NCBI GenBank assembly: GCA_037974665.1
Contig: CM075783.1
Coordinates: forward strand, 13,479,762-13,543,761
Length of the DNA stretch: 64,000 bases
Origin: Ehretia macrophylla
Lineage: Eukaryota > Streptophyta > Magnoliopsida > Boraginales > Ehretiaceae
Reading direction: 5' to 3'
Position 1 is the stretch's first letter, and the number at the start of each line of letters is the position of its first letter. The notes below the pieces were generated by a model that saw nothing but the letters and a program-made list of their open reading frames with translations, ran no database searches and was not told the origin of the DNA. The translations under genes and the position numbers were made by a program. Positions 22,331 through 32,966 of this stretch are shown here, one piece after another.

Positions 22331-23429
22331 GGTGGCAGTGACTCTGGTACATTTTCCATATGAGGCTCCATTTCTGATCAACATGACCATCAAGTAGAAC
22401 AAGGAAAACATTAATTCAGCTGATAATAGATTTACAATTTACGCGACAACTTGATGCACTACAAAGATATTTAGTGAAGATTGGAGCAATAAGAACAACA
22501 ATGAAAATATGGAGGAAAGTAAGAAGCTATACTAATGGTGTTACATTAACTAAACAAAGATGTTAAAAAAATTCAACATTGAATGAATTTAACAATTTGA
22601 ATAGTGCTATCAGTAATGCACAGTATCACCAAATTTCTATGGCTGCATTGCAAAGAAGACCAAACAAAGACCAAAAGAATTAGATGTATTCCCAAATTCC
22701 ATGGCTGGAGTGCAGCATATCTGAATTATAATGCAAATAGAAACTTCAAGTTATGAGTCATGCCAAACAAAGATGTATGACATTAAAATTATAGAACTCT
22801 TTCCAAGACCCGGGAGTTTCATACGCCGGACTGCGCTTTATAGATATCATGTATTGCTCTTTGTTTTTGCTATTATCTTCTTTTCCTATTTGTGCTATCA
22901 AAGTGATTAAGAAACAGAACAATAGAGCTTATAAAGATAAGTAAACTAATAACTCAGAAGCAAGGGATGTAAATCTATTAACTATTTCTATCAATTTTAT
23001 TTTCACTTTGTCTCGAGTCTACATAACAAAAGATACCAAATTAAACCAAACCAAAAAAAAAAAAACAAACCAAGCTTTATATCTACTAGGTGTGGTCGGC
23101 TAATACCAAGTCAAATCAAATCAAAATAAACTAAACCAAGCTTTATCCCACTAGGTTCAGTCACCTAATACTGAATCAAACATATAAGAAAAAAATTCCT
23201 TAGATACTTGTTACTAGTTAGAATTCAGAGCAAGATTCCAAAAATAAAAAATAAAAACATGAGAAAAGGCAAAGCAAACAATTCTCAAGGCCTTATAATT
23301 GAAAGATGTCAGAATACATAATTGTAATTATTTATAGCAATATATATATATACAGAAATGGAAACTTGATGTAGCAAAAGCAATAATGTCCACCTTCTTG
23401 ATAAACTCTGCATACATGAATGTACGCTT
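22331..23429. other. CACTA interior, unassigned
   Basis: No coding block was recognised. Two related phrases (CCAAATTTCTATGGCTGCA at ~22630 and CCCAAATTCCATGGCTGGA at ~22690) suggest a small diverged tandem duplication. Some of it could be decayed downstream parts of the ARGONAUTE gene, but I could not show that. Confidence 0.4.
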
Positions 23430-24072
23430 GACAGGTAACAAAGAATTCATACCACCCAGCTGCCATGTATAAGTTTTAACATAATACATCTTTTCTACTC
23501 TTATGGGAGCAGGACCACGTCAAGAATGAGGTTCTTCTTCAATGGTGACAAATGGATCATTATTACATAGACTGCAAAATAATTCAGTTGTATTAGATAA
23601 TAAAAATTGGAGATGTTAAGATAAAAAATTAGGATCAATAAAAGATTGTAAGGAAACACTTACAATTCCTTTGTTTTGGCCACATTTTATCAGATCCCGA
23701 CAGTCTATTCATATCAACACGGAAAGAGAAGTTCACAACAGTCCATCGTTCAATTTTAACTAGTTCAACTAGTTTCTGGACAGGTAAAGCTTTTATGTCA
23801 AATACTGATTAGAACTTTTAAACTAGAATAAAGAAGTCTCTTACCTTGTTGTTGAAATTCCACCTTCCATTGCGAGGAAAAAAGTCCTCTCCATTGCCTG
23901 CTGTCAATTGCATAATATATGCAGAGAAAGACAGGTGAGAGACTGAAGCAAGTTGTTAATGATAAGCAACACAAATGGCCATATGCATACAAAGTAAGAA
24001 TAAACAAGAAAAGAGTCCCACAGGAACAAAAATAGATTACCCTTGGTGCTTGCAAAACACGACCTTCCACCT
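23430..24072 (-). pseudogene. Captured fragment of an ARGONAUTE gene, AGO4/6/9 clade, introns retained
   Basis: Four exon remnants lie in gene order on the minus strand. (1) About 24072-24041 reads QVEGRVLQAPR, then GTAATC. (2) 23907-23845 reads LTAGNGEDFFPRNGRWNFNNK in pieces, ending at a GTAAGAG donor. (3) 23775-23664 reads KLVELVKIERWTVVNFSFR after a CAG acceptor and ends at GTAAGTG. (4) From 23571, after TTTTGCAG, DPFVTIEEEPHS-stop-RGPAPIRVEKM is followed by QLGGMNSLLPVK. This order matches the PAZ/linker-to-MID/PIWI part of AGO4-type proteins, which load 24-nt siRNAs and direct DNA methylation. A TGA in exon 4, a phase mismatch and the missing N- and C-terminal parts make it non-coding for AGO. 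Introns show DNA-level capture. Recognition is by remembered family consensus. Confidence 0.82.
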
Positions 24073-26723
24073 GAGATAACTCAGTAAATAGTCATGTAGG
24101 GGTCAAATTATCTACATGAAAAAATGCCCCGTGTAAATTTCAATTAAACTTTGAGGGAAAGATTATAGATCAATTCAAAATTTGACAACAATTATAAAAT
24201 GTTTACGAAGCATCAAGTAAATAGATTAACATACGCATGTGATACATTTTCAGAGATTGTCAAATGAGAGGGACTGAATTCAACATCTATTCTAAAGTCA
24301 ATTAGTACCAAAACTAGTGCAACAACTTTATTCCAAAATCAAATGACATATTCCACAAAACAATTCGAGCAACTCCCGAAGCTAATCGAGCTCTAGAAAG
24401 ATTGAACCTTTTGAACTTGTGAGAGATGCACCAATTGATCTTTGAGCTATTAAAAAATAAGGGAGATGTCATTTTGAGAAGACAAGAATGAGGGTTCTTA
24501 AGAGGTAGGATAGAATGTTTTGTTGGAGATTTATTGTAGTTTAAGTTTTCAAGTTTGAAATTATATTATTTCATCATAAATATTATTTAATTTTTAACTG
24601 ATTTGAAACATATTTTGAGATACACCATTGCCTCATAGGCTTATAACATTAAAATAACTTCAATGTTGTAGTTTCTCATCAGAATTAAAATTAAACCAAA
24701 AAATGTCTAACTATTTAAGTGTAACCTTTCGCATGTTAAGGTACACTTTATATAATGTGACTTACCCTATCGTAAACTCATTTTTTTGGCTAGATTAGCA
24801 AGAAGATTATTTTCATCCCACTTCAATGTATAAAACATGACATCAGTTCAAAAATCAAACAAGATGTTCGATGACAAGACACAAGAAAGTAAGTCAATAT
24901 TAAAATAACCTACTGTTTAAAGGAATTTAAACTTATATAACCAATAATTCATGATATAAATCAGACACAAGTTTTTACCCTATGCCAACGCAAAGAAAAA
25001 AGAGTTTACACTTTATACCATTCATATTCATATAAATAGATAAGCTAAAATAATGGAACAATTAGTGATGGAAACCATCTCATCTACGATAAGATTTTCA
25101 AAATTAGCAATGAAGGTGATGAAAGATGAATTCCTAAATCTTATTTAATCGAAGCAATATATGCTGCAATGGAAGTCAAAGCTCTTTACTCAAGTTTAGG
25201 GCTGGATTTGGATACTTTGGTGTATTTTTTAGAAGTCTAAGAGACACAATTAGCTCCTAATATATAGTAGCCAATAACTTGTAGTGGACCTCCTAGTAAT
25301 AGACACAGAAAAATGCTATCCAAAGTCTAATGTGCCTTTAACATATCTGGGAATACATTTAACATCTTGAAAGTGTCCAAAATTTGAAGTTTTCATATCC
25401 CTTCCATTACAAATATTGTTGGGCTCTTGACTGTCCTAGATCATGGAGCACGTCACTGCATCACGGGATTTAATTATAATTTTTGGGTGAATCCAATGTG
25501 ATTCTTTCGAAAGTGAGTCTGATCACTTCATGAAGGGGAAAAAAATGAAAAACATTAGATATTATAGAGCCCCAACAAATTATCTATAATGTTGAGTATT
25601 ACAGACTCATGGATTACATGTCTTTATGCCAAAGCAATGGGATTTTCTTTTGGCAAGGAACATAGTTGATTTCTTAAGTAGTTTTACTGCATACTAATCG
25701 GACTAATTGATATGAATGCCACCTTCAACTGAAACACCACTTCAATCCCTAAAAATCAATGCTCATTTGAGCTACTGAAAATGATAAGTATAGGAATGTT
25801 TCCTATAAATAAAATATAAATTTAAACCAAAGGCGACACAAAGTCAGCATTCATGTGTATGATGAATGAAGAAAACCTACCCTATTGCAAAGAAAATCGA
25901 TACATAGTAAAAAGGTATTGAATTTGTTAAACCAAACTTGAGGAGCTTGTTTAAGACCATTAATTATTTTTTATAACTTCACATGATTAAAAAATAGAGG
26001 AAAATGGAATCTAGGAGGTTGGTCCATAAAAAAATTTTCATGCAAGCTGCTATGAAAAAAAAAAACAAGAAAAATTCATTTTCGACTTCAAAATGTTGGA
26101 TATCCCAATACTTAACCACCAGAATACTGAACACCACCCTATTTTTTAAAAAAAAGAATGAAATGAGGATCAAAACACTAACATCAACTGTCATTTTCAC
26201 AAATTTTGATGAAATTAAAATAGCGAAGATGTATTTCCTCATCATTGTGAAATAGAGCACTTGTACCACGAAGCTGAACGTTTTGCACTCTCGCCTAGTT
26301 GGTTAGTTCAATAAGTCCTAGACTATGCAATTTTGCGCAACCATCTATCATTTGCAAAGACCAAAAAAACTATAAATACAAATTGATCAAAATCAACCTT
26401 TCCTTCACTCACAACACAAAAAATCCTAACAGAGATAACATGTTCTCTTCTCTGCTTTCCCACACATCTTATTATTTCTTCTTCATTTTTATGCAGTTCT
26501 AATTTGTGCATTTCTTGCAGATATTATGTGTTCATCGATCAAATTAATTGGAACATGCTTCTCAATACAGTTGAGTGGAGGTTCCTCTCAATTCCTTAAT
26601 AGGACCCACAATTTCTTCCAAACACAAGGGAGTAACACATTGCCCATCAATTTCAAATAACAAATCACTTTTCATCTGATCATAACAAACACGCATATAA
26701 AATCCAAATCCAAATGACATACT
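24073..26723. other. CACTA interior, unassigned, between the two captured fragments
   Basis: About 2.65 kb of AT-rich sequence. Overlapping ORFs on both strands near 25979-26269 and 26299-26511 are low-complexity and lack motifs. No transposase, RNA gene or further host exon was recognised. Confidence 0.45.
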
Positions 26724-26875
26724 AGTAATGCGAACCATGGTTTCTCTTCCAGACAAATCAGTCACGTGCTGCAATAACATAAAATAAATAAATAATCTTC
26801 CAAAAAATAGTACAATAAACACAAACAAAGAATCAGAAGACATATGATGAAGGTGTCGTTAAAGGAGGCAAAAAA
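26724..26875 (-). pseudogene. Captured fragment of ribosomal protein uS11 gene (RPS14), intron retained
   Basis: On the minus strand 26875-26846 reads FFASFNDTFI. It is followed by a ~77-bp intron whose donor GT has become AT (ATATG) and whose acceptor is TTATTGCAG. The next exon reads HVTDLSGRETMVRIT (26768-26724). These two pieces are consecutive in cytosolic 40S protein uS11 and match the family at almost every residue. After VRIT the frame continues for some 50 residues (FGFYMRVCYDQMKSD...) that are not uS11 and that I do not recognise, so the exon is joined to foreign sequence. It is a fragment of about 25 codons with no ribosomal function. Confidence 0.82.
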
Positions 26876-27354
26876 GTAAGAACTTGAAGACACCTCATTG
26901 GAAAGGAAAAAGAATACAAGAAGATGGATGTACTGTGACCTAGAAAAGAAAAAAGATAAAGATAGACAGAGTAGGGGAAGGCATGTCGAGGCATAAATAC
27001 CATACATCCGCACCCACACACACAAGTAGAAGAGAGAATAACTCTACAAGCTCATAATCAAACGCGGAGCAGAGCAGTGAAAAACGAAACAGTGAATGAT
27101 TTGGAGAAGAAAGAAGAAAATACAAAGGGTTACTTTTTAGAACTTCCAAATGATGGTGCAAGATGGCAGTGGCAGTGGTGGTGGTGCAAGGTGCGATGGT
27201 GTAGAGTACCGAAGGTGCAAGGTACTAGTGCTGGTGGGGTTGCGAAGTGGCAGTGAAGTGTGTGTGTAGGTGGATGGCTGGTGAAAATCGTATGGGTAAA
27301 AAATGGGCTATTTAATTTGTCATTTTTTCAACAAAGTATTTTTTTAATTAAATA

Positions 27355-27800
27355 GTAAAGTCGTCACAATTTCGTCACAAACTCATATTCGTCTTATTTT
27401 CGTCACAAACTTTGCATCAATAATATTTTTTTTTCCGCTGCTAAATTGACTTTGTCACAAAATCATAGCCGATTGCCACAAATAGGCGACGAAAAATCTA
27501 ATTTGTATAAAATGTCACAGATTCGTCACAATAGTTGAGTCAACTCTGCAACGTTATCACAAAAATGTAGTCTTTTATCACGACTTTGAGAGGATTTTTA
27601 TTTCCCGCGCTACAGCTATTGCTGTCATGGCCAAATTATCACAGTTTATGACGAATTTACGACAAATTGTAGTTCGCGTCACAATTTCGTCCCAATTTCC
27701 ACACAATCTGAGCGACAAAAAATTTCGTAGCAATTGCGTCCCAATTTTGCGTCGATTTTCATTTTGTCACAAAATTTCGTTGCAAAACAGCTTTTTTTGT
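27355..27800. repeat. CACTA right subterminal repeat array
   Basis: Many copies of CGTCACAA and ATTTCGTC lie in inverted orientation relative to the left array, running up to the terminal TTTTTTTGTAGT. Confidence 0.8.
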
Positions 27801-27859
27801 AGTATAAATTCAAAATAATAGTACATGAATAGGCCACCTCGGGCCGAAGTACATTAGAA

Positions 27860-28981
27860 GAAAAATACAAAGTAAAAAAATCCTAAGTTTGTGGGGGGAA
27901 AGCCGAGCTCGAGACAACAGCATTGGCAATAGGGTCCGCGACAGGCGTGCTACCATTCTCCTCGCCTTGTAATCCTTCCCTGTGCTACTCGTTCGCACAG
28001 TTGAGATTTCTAGTGATCTCCTTAGTAGCAACCCGGGTCTCGGGATCCAAGTTGGGGATCTCCCATAATGCAGCATCGGAGGGCTCAACGATGTCGTTGA
28101 TGCCGGATTTGACGTCAGGGTAAAAGGTTTTGGCCAGAATCTTAGACTTGAGTTGGCCCCTGGAATAGCCTATGACATAGCCATATTGAGCTATCTTGTC
28201 TGAGTTCTCAAGTAGAAACTAGACTTCATCATCGCCATCTTTAAAGGCCTGCACTGCCTTCTCACCATTAGCCCTGACTTTTTTAACAAAGCCCCAGAGT
28301 TTTCCCTCAGTCGCGTCCTTCTCACCTCGGACTTTCTCGAGCTCATTTGCGTGTTTCTCCTGCAGCTTGGCTTGGTCCGAGGTCGAGGCCTAAAGCTTTT
28401 GATTCTTCTCTTTGAGCTCTTTCTTCAAGCGCTTGATTTTATCCCCATCATCTTTGAACCACCTCCTGGCTTCGAGTTGGTCCTACATCAGCTCAGTTTT
28501 CACCTGTTGGTAGCGGCATTTGAGCTCAGTGAAGTAGTTCTACATCTTCACAAAAAGCATGGGCATGGTGAGGATGTGGGACTCAACCTGAGAAATAGCA
28601 AAGGGAAGTGATCAGTTGCAATTAAAACTGACCTAGAAAAGAGAAATAAAGAATTGAGACTTATAGTGGCGGGTATGGTCTACATTGTGTCGATCACTTG
28701 GTTGTCAGGCCACTTTCGGAGGTTGGAGTCACACGGAGCCGAGGTAGTTGCCGCCACTGCTTGGCTTAGGGTACTGCAAAAGACCTCTTGTGTTTTTCCT
28801 TGGTCTTTGACCCCTGCACGGGACGTCTTCTTTTGGGGAGAAACCACCTCAGCTCGGGCCCTGGTGGGCTCATTGATAGAGACCCCCTCGATAGATCTTT
28901 TCTTGGATGAGAAGTCACCCTTCCTGGCCTTCTTAGAAGACACCTTCTTGATGAGCTCGGCCCGACCCTTGGATGGATCCT
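27860..28981 (-). pseudogene. Tat antisense ORF, C-terminal coiled-coil part
   Basis: Read on the minus strand this codes for a Lys/Glu-rich helical protein (DQLEARRWFKDDGDKIKRL; KLQEKHANELEKVRGEKDAT; IAQYGYVIGYSRGQLKSKIL) with several stops. It runs against the direction of gag-pol between pol and the 3' LTR. Antisense ORFs in this place are known from plant Tat-lineage elements; their role is unclear. The reading frame is cut at 28981 by the solo LTR, and its upstream half resumes at 31172. Confidence 0.65.
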
Positions 28982-29869
28982 TGTGAGACCCGCACGAAGC
29001 CATATGTATTTTATAGCATTTAATATGCTTTTGCATCATTTAATGTGCATTTATATCATTTTAAGTGACTTCGCCTTGTTTTACGTGCATTGGGATGTTT
29101 TAGACATTGTACACATTAATTAAAATTCTATTAAATTACAATAGCTAACTAGGACAATTAGATTGCAACCATAATGGAAAACTAGAAAATAAGCATTTAG
29201 TTGGAGGGCAAATTGGTCATTGGCCTAAAAATTAAAATATCTTACCTATCAATCTCTACAAAACAAACATATACACACTCATACACACATACACGGTTCA
29301 CATACAAACACACACGGTTGAGGAAGAAAGAAAAGAAGAAAGAAGAAAGGGAGGAAGAAGAAGGAAGAAATAGGGGATTTCAAGATACTCTCTTGCATTT
29401 TTAAGCTCCATCTTGCATCTACCAACATCATTCTTGCATTTCAAACTCTTGCAAAGATGAGGGATGTTTTCTAAAAGCCTTACAAAGTCACATAAGCATG
29501 TGGATGAGTTCTATATGATTATTAAGAATGACTAGGGTTGTATGTATGCTAGATTGTGAAGTTGAGCTTGGATTGTTGAAGCTTGGGTTTCAAGACTTTG
29601 ATATTGTGTTATATTTTACTTACACTTGTTCTTGTATGATAGGATAATGTTAGATGTGAGTAATATATTTGAATTGAGTCTACATGATGCGTTGGTTAAT
29701 GGCATGGTTGGTGTGTTGTAGTTGCTGGTTTTGATCTTTATTGGGTTTCAAGATGAAATTGAGTCTACATGATGTTTAAAGCATGCGAAGTTTGTGCTCA
29801 GTGCAATGGCTAAGGTTTGGGTTTAAAGGGCATAGCATAAAGAACAAGGAGAGGAAATTCGTGTGTTTT

Positions 29870-29970
29870 GCTGCAGGATCCGATCGATCGGATCAGTCGG
29901 ATCCCCTCTGCCATGGATCCGGTCGATTGAATCCAAACGAGTAGGTCATCTGGATAGTTCATTCGGATCC
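29870..29970. repeat. Cluster of palindromic GATCCGGTCGA-type motifs in the LTR
   Basis: GATCCGATCGATCGGATC, AGTCGGATCC and GGATCCGGTCGATTG occur within about 100 bp. A matching cluster with CCGGTCGACCGG sits at the corresponding place of the other solo LTR (54115-54220). Confidence 0.7.
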
Positions 29971-30349
29971 TCATTTTCGTGCCTCATGCATTAGTAAGTT
30001 GGGTATTGTGCATTCCTTGAGTATGCATTGCGTGCGTGGATACATATACTAGTAAAATGGGTACTATTCGACGGTTAAATTATTAACTTTATATCAGTCT
30101 AAGGTGTAATTTTAATTGTGATCACTTGCATACTTAGGGGGAAAATCAATATATATGTTTAAAATGATGTTATCAACGATCCGATATGCATGATTTGTCT
30201 ACATGAACTTTGATACGGATGTCTTGAACTTGTACTTGCTCAATGTATGTATATGTGATAAGTAATGCTTGCTAAGTCTTGAAATTACCTTGTGCTTGTT
30301 CAAAGGCATTCTTGTTTCTGTTGCAACCTCTCGTTTCTTAAGGTATAGG

Positions 30350-30515
30350 AATGAAGTGATATGCAGAACAAAGTGCACACGACTATGATAGTGAGAGACA
30401 CATTTTGCATATAAGACACATCTCTATCTTATCCTCTCCTGCTTGTCTATGGAAAAAGAATGAGGTGCTATGCGGAACAAAGTGCACACGTTTGTGATAG
30501 TAGGAGTCACCTCTT
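30350..30515. repeat. Tandem duplication within the solo LTR, ~109-bp period
   Basis: Two units begin GAATGAAGTGATATGCAGAA (about 30349) and GAATGAGGTGCTATGCGGAA (about 30458), both continuing AAAGTGCACACG and GTGATAGT or TATGATAGT. The other solo LTR lacks a clear second unit. Confidence 0.65.
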
Positions 30516-31171
30516 GCGTCCGTATGAGTTACCTATCTACCCTTGTTCCACTCTCTTGATCAAGTCTGATATGTTTTAACCCTGTTATGTTTCTCGCAAT
30601 AAGATATGTCTTTACCTGTTCCATTAAAATAAGGTGATTTTTTGTTTATGCATAGTTATGTTTTTATGTTCATGGCAAAGTTTTACTAAATTGTTTGCAA
30701 ATATTCCCTTCCCGTTATCCCTCGCTGAGCTAGGTGTAACTCACCCCTCTTTATCACCATTTCAGGTAAGGTTGAGCCCGAGCCGGCCCCTCAAATTGAT
30801 GAAGAACTTCCTTGACGGGATAAGTCAGATTTCTACTTTTGTGTTCTATGAGCCTTCTTGTTGATGTATTTGATGAGTTACTTGATGTAAAAACTTATTC
30901 TTTTGGACAACTATGACGTAACTAAGTAGATTATTATTCCTTTGAGACCTAGGAACCCTAATGTTGGTTAGTTATTAAGTATGAACAGGTGATTTGAGGT
31001 TTTGTGAATATTTTACAAATTGATGTAATCCTTTAAGGCCGATGACTTGACAGTCTCTTGAAACTTTGGATGTACAGGCTGCTAATTTGTTAATCACAGG
31101 TTTTAAGCATCACGAACGTCATGTTTCGGCCTTAGCCTAGTGATGGATTGGGTCCAGGGCGTGTCAATCCT

Positions 31172-32640
31172 CAGTGGTGCTGAGGGCCTTTTCCTCGACG
31201 ATTGAGACATGGTAGGCCCTATGCCCTTATCCTTGGATAACAAAAAGTCCTGGCCTTGGCCCTAGCCACCAAACTTGCTCATTGCAAAGGCCTTGGCTGC
31301 TTTATTCATCCCTGAAAGAACAAAGAAAGGTTAAAAGCCCGCAATAGTAACCATAAAATAAAGAAGGTAAAGAGTCTCAGGAGTGCGGAGAGGTCGGGTC
31401 CAAAACTCAAAGATTGACCCTTCTTTCCTCTAGGAGGCTCGTCCTCGATTAGACCTGGATGTGGTTTGTCCTCATCAGGTGGTCCCGACCCAAACAACTT
31501 AGACGCCCAGATCTTTTCCCAGTCCAGATGTTAGTCCACATTCATTAGGTTCTCAGGCGCGAGGAGAAATTTAAGGTTGGCCATCTTCGGGGCGGATAGC
31601 TTGGGAGCCTTATTGATATTCTTGGGCAAGCTGTGTTTCCAAGCTCAAGAAACCCTCCAATTTGTGCTCGACTGGACGAAGTAATATCTGTTGTGCTAGC
31701 CTTTGTTGGAGGATGCCCAAGCCGTGAAGATGTTATGCTTGTCCCGAGCACAAAAATGGAACCATCATCGTCCCCCCGAATTTGGCTTGTAGACAAAACA
31801 CTTTCTGAACAGCTTCAGTGTCAAGACTATTCCTTTTAGGAGTGTGTACACATTAAAGGCCACCATTATAGCCCAGCCATTAGGTGCCATTTGTCCCAGA
31901 CTGAGCTGGAAGTAGTTGAGAATTCTACTATGTAATCGAGCAGGGGCAACCTGATAACATCAAAGGCAAAGTCGTAGACGGTATACTCGTCCATCCCTGG
32001 ATGACAGGTGGGATCTTTCTGACTTGGGACCCTAAGCCTGTAGTCCTCGGGAGTAGCCCATTCACTCAATCTTTTATTTGTCTCGGTCACTGTTGATTTG
32101 CATTCCCTCCGGTAGCAGGAAAAAAGTTGTTTCCCCCAACCTGAAGAAGCAGGAGTCTCCCCACTCGTTCCGCTTCTCGAGCTTGGTAGAGGCTCCATGG
32201 CCAGTGGCTCAGCTTCTATGACATTCTTGCTTGAGGTCGGCTATGGAGCTTGGAAAGGATCTCATAGGTTCCCAGCCGGGATTTCGAGCCTTTCTAATTT
32301 ATTCAGAGGAGATCCACGCCAAATTCGATCTCATCCATGTCGGAAAAACCTCTCAATCGATCCATTTCAGCTCCATCAGGGTTTTGTCTAACCTCAAAAA
32401 TCTCATAGTCATTGTCACTTCCTCCTTTTACACCGCCCTCTTGAGCAGGTGTAATGCCTGAGCTCTCTTCCTGAGGAGGCGATGTTCCCGAGGTCGAGGA
32501 ACTTTTTTTGTCACTACCGTAGACCGAGCTGAGCGTGCTTATGAATCCTTGGACTCCGGCCTCTCTATTTGTAGGGACAAGGGAAAGAAAGAAAACTTTA
32601 AAACTCTTAAGGAAAAGAGATCAGGGACGTACCTAATCGC
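31172..32640 (-). pseudogene. Tat antisense ORF, N-terminal part ('putative gypsy-type transposon' domain)
   Basis: On the minus strand 32198-31866 reads from an acidic/Ser-rich start into PEDYRLRVPSQKDPTCHPGM and FDVIRLPLLDYIVEF. In another frame it continues FRKCFVYKPNSGGRWFHFCA and SSTNWRVS to about 31630, then into a Pro/Glu-rich segment. The YRLRVP...RLPL pattern resembles the Pfam family described as putative gypsy-type transposon (Transposase_28). No enzymatic role is known to me. Several stops break it, and the solo LTR at 28982-31166 separates it from its coiled-coil half. Confidence 0.65.
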
Positions 32641-32956
32641 TGAGCTAAAAGAGTCCGAACTAAAGTTTTTGACTGAGTGCTCCGAGCTGGATGTCTCGAC
32701 CTGAATGGTGAAACTAGAGAGAATTCTGTGAGCTCAATTTGCAAAGGCACAAAAAGTGGATCTCAATGCAGCTCAAGCCTATTTATAGAAGGACATTTGC
32801 CTCGGGAAGCCCAACCGTCGCATCTTGTCAGAACGCAGGTGACGTGTCAACATCTTGCCTCTAGGTTGGATGACGTGGCAGCTCCTAGTAGTTTGAAGAC
32901 TTGGCGGCACGAGCATACTCATGGCGTTTCTAGAACCCTTACAGAGTTCTAGACTC

Positions 32957-32966
32957 GGGGAGGAAA
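32957..32966 (+). promoter_or_regulatory. Tat polypurine tract
   Basis: GGGGAGGAAA directly precedes the 3' LTR, where plus-strand DNA synthesis is primed in LTR retrotransposons. Confidence 0.75.

Larger units (their letters stand above)
21934..27804. mobile_element. CACTA (En/Spm-type) element, non-autonomous, with captured host genes
   Basis: The ends read ACTACAAAAAACAAGC inward from the left and ACTACAAAAAAAGC inward from the right, with the usual first C changed on both sides. TAA flanks both ends (21931-21933 and 27805-27807), the 3-bp duplication of this superfamily. Subterminal arrays of a CGTCACAAATTCGTGGC-type motif fill 21955-22330 and 27355-27800 in opposite orientations. Inside are intron-containing fragments of an ARGONAUTE gene and of a uS11 ribosomal protein gene, both on the minus strand. 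No TNPD/TNPA-type transposase could be read, so it would need enzymes from elsewhere. It sits within the Tat element and is younger than it. Confidence 0.88.
28982..31166 (+). mobile_element. Solo LTR of a chromovirus-like gypsy element, TSD ATCCT
   Basis: It starts TGTGAGACCCGCACGAAG and ends CCAGGGCGTGTCA, with ATCCT on both sides (28977-28981 and 31167-31171). The termini (TGTGAG..CCC ... GGGGCGTGACA style) and the 2.2-kb length fit LTRs of Del/Tekay-type chromoviruses. It shares ordered phrases with the second solo LTR at 53143-55571: ATTTAACGTGCAT-like runs, AGTTGGAGGGCAA, CCCGTTATCCCTC and TTTCAGGT. No internal domains remain. Confidence 0.88.

Noticed and set aside
25979..26511. Overlapping ORFs on both strands inside the CACTA element
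   Set aside because: Low-complexity AT-rich translations (Phe/Lys/Ile runs) with no motif; not transposase.
21934..27804. Autonomous CACTA element
   Set aside because: No TNPD or TNPA-type protein could be read in any frame; only host fragments and non-coding DNA.
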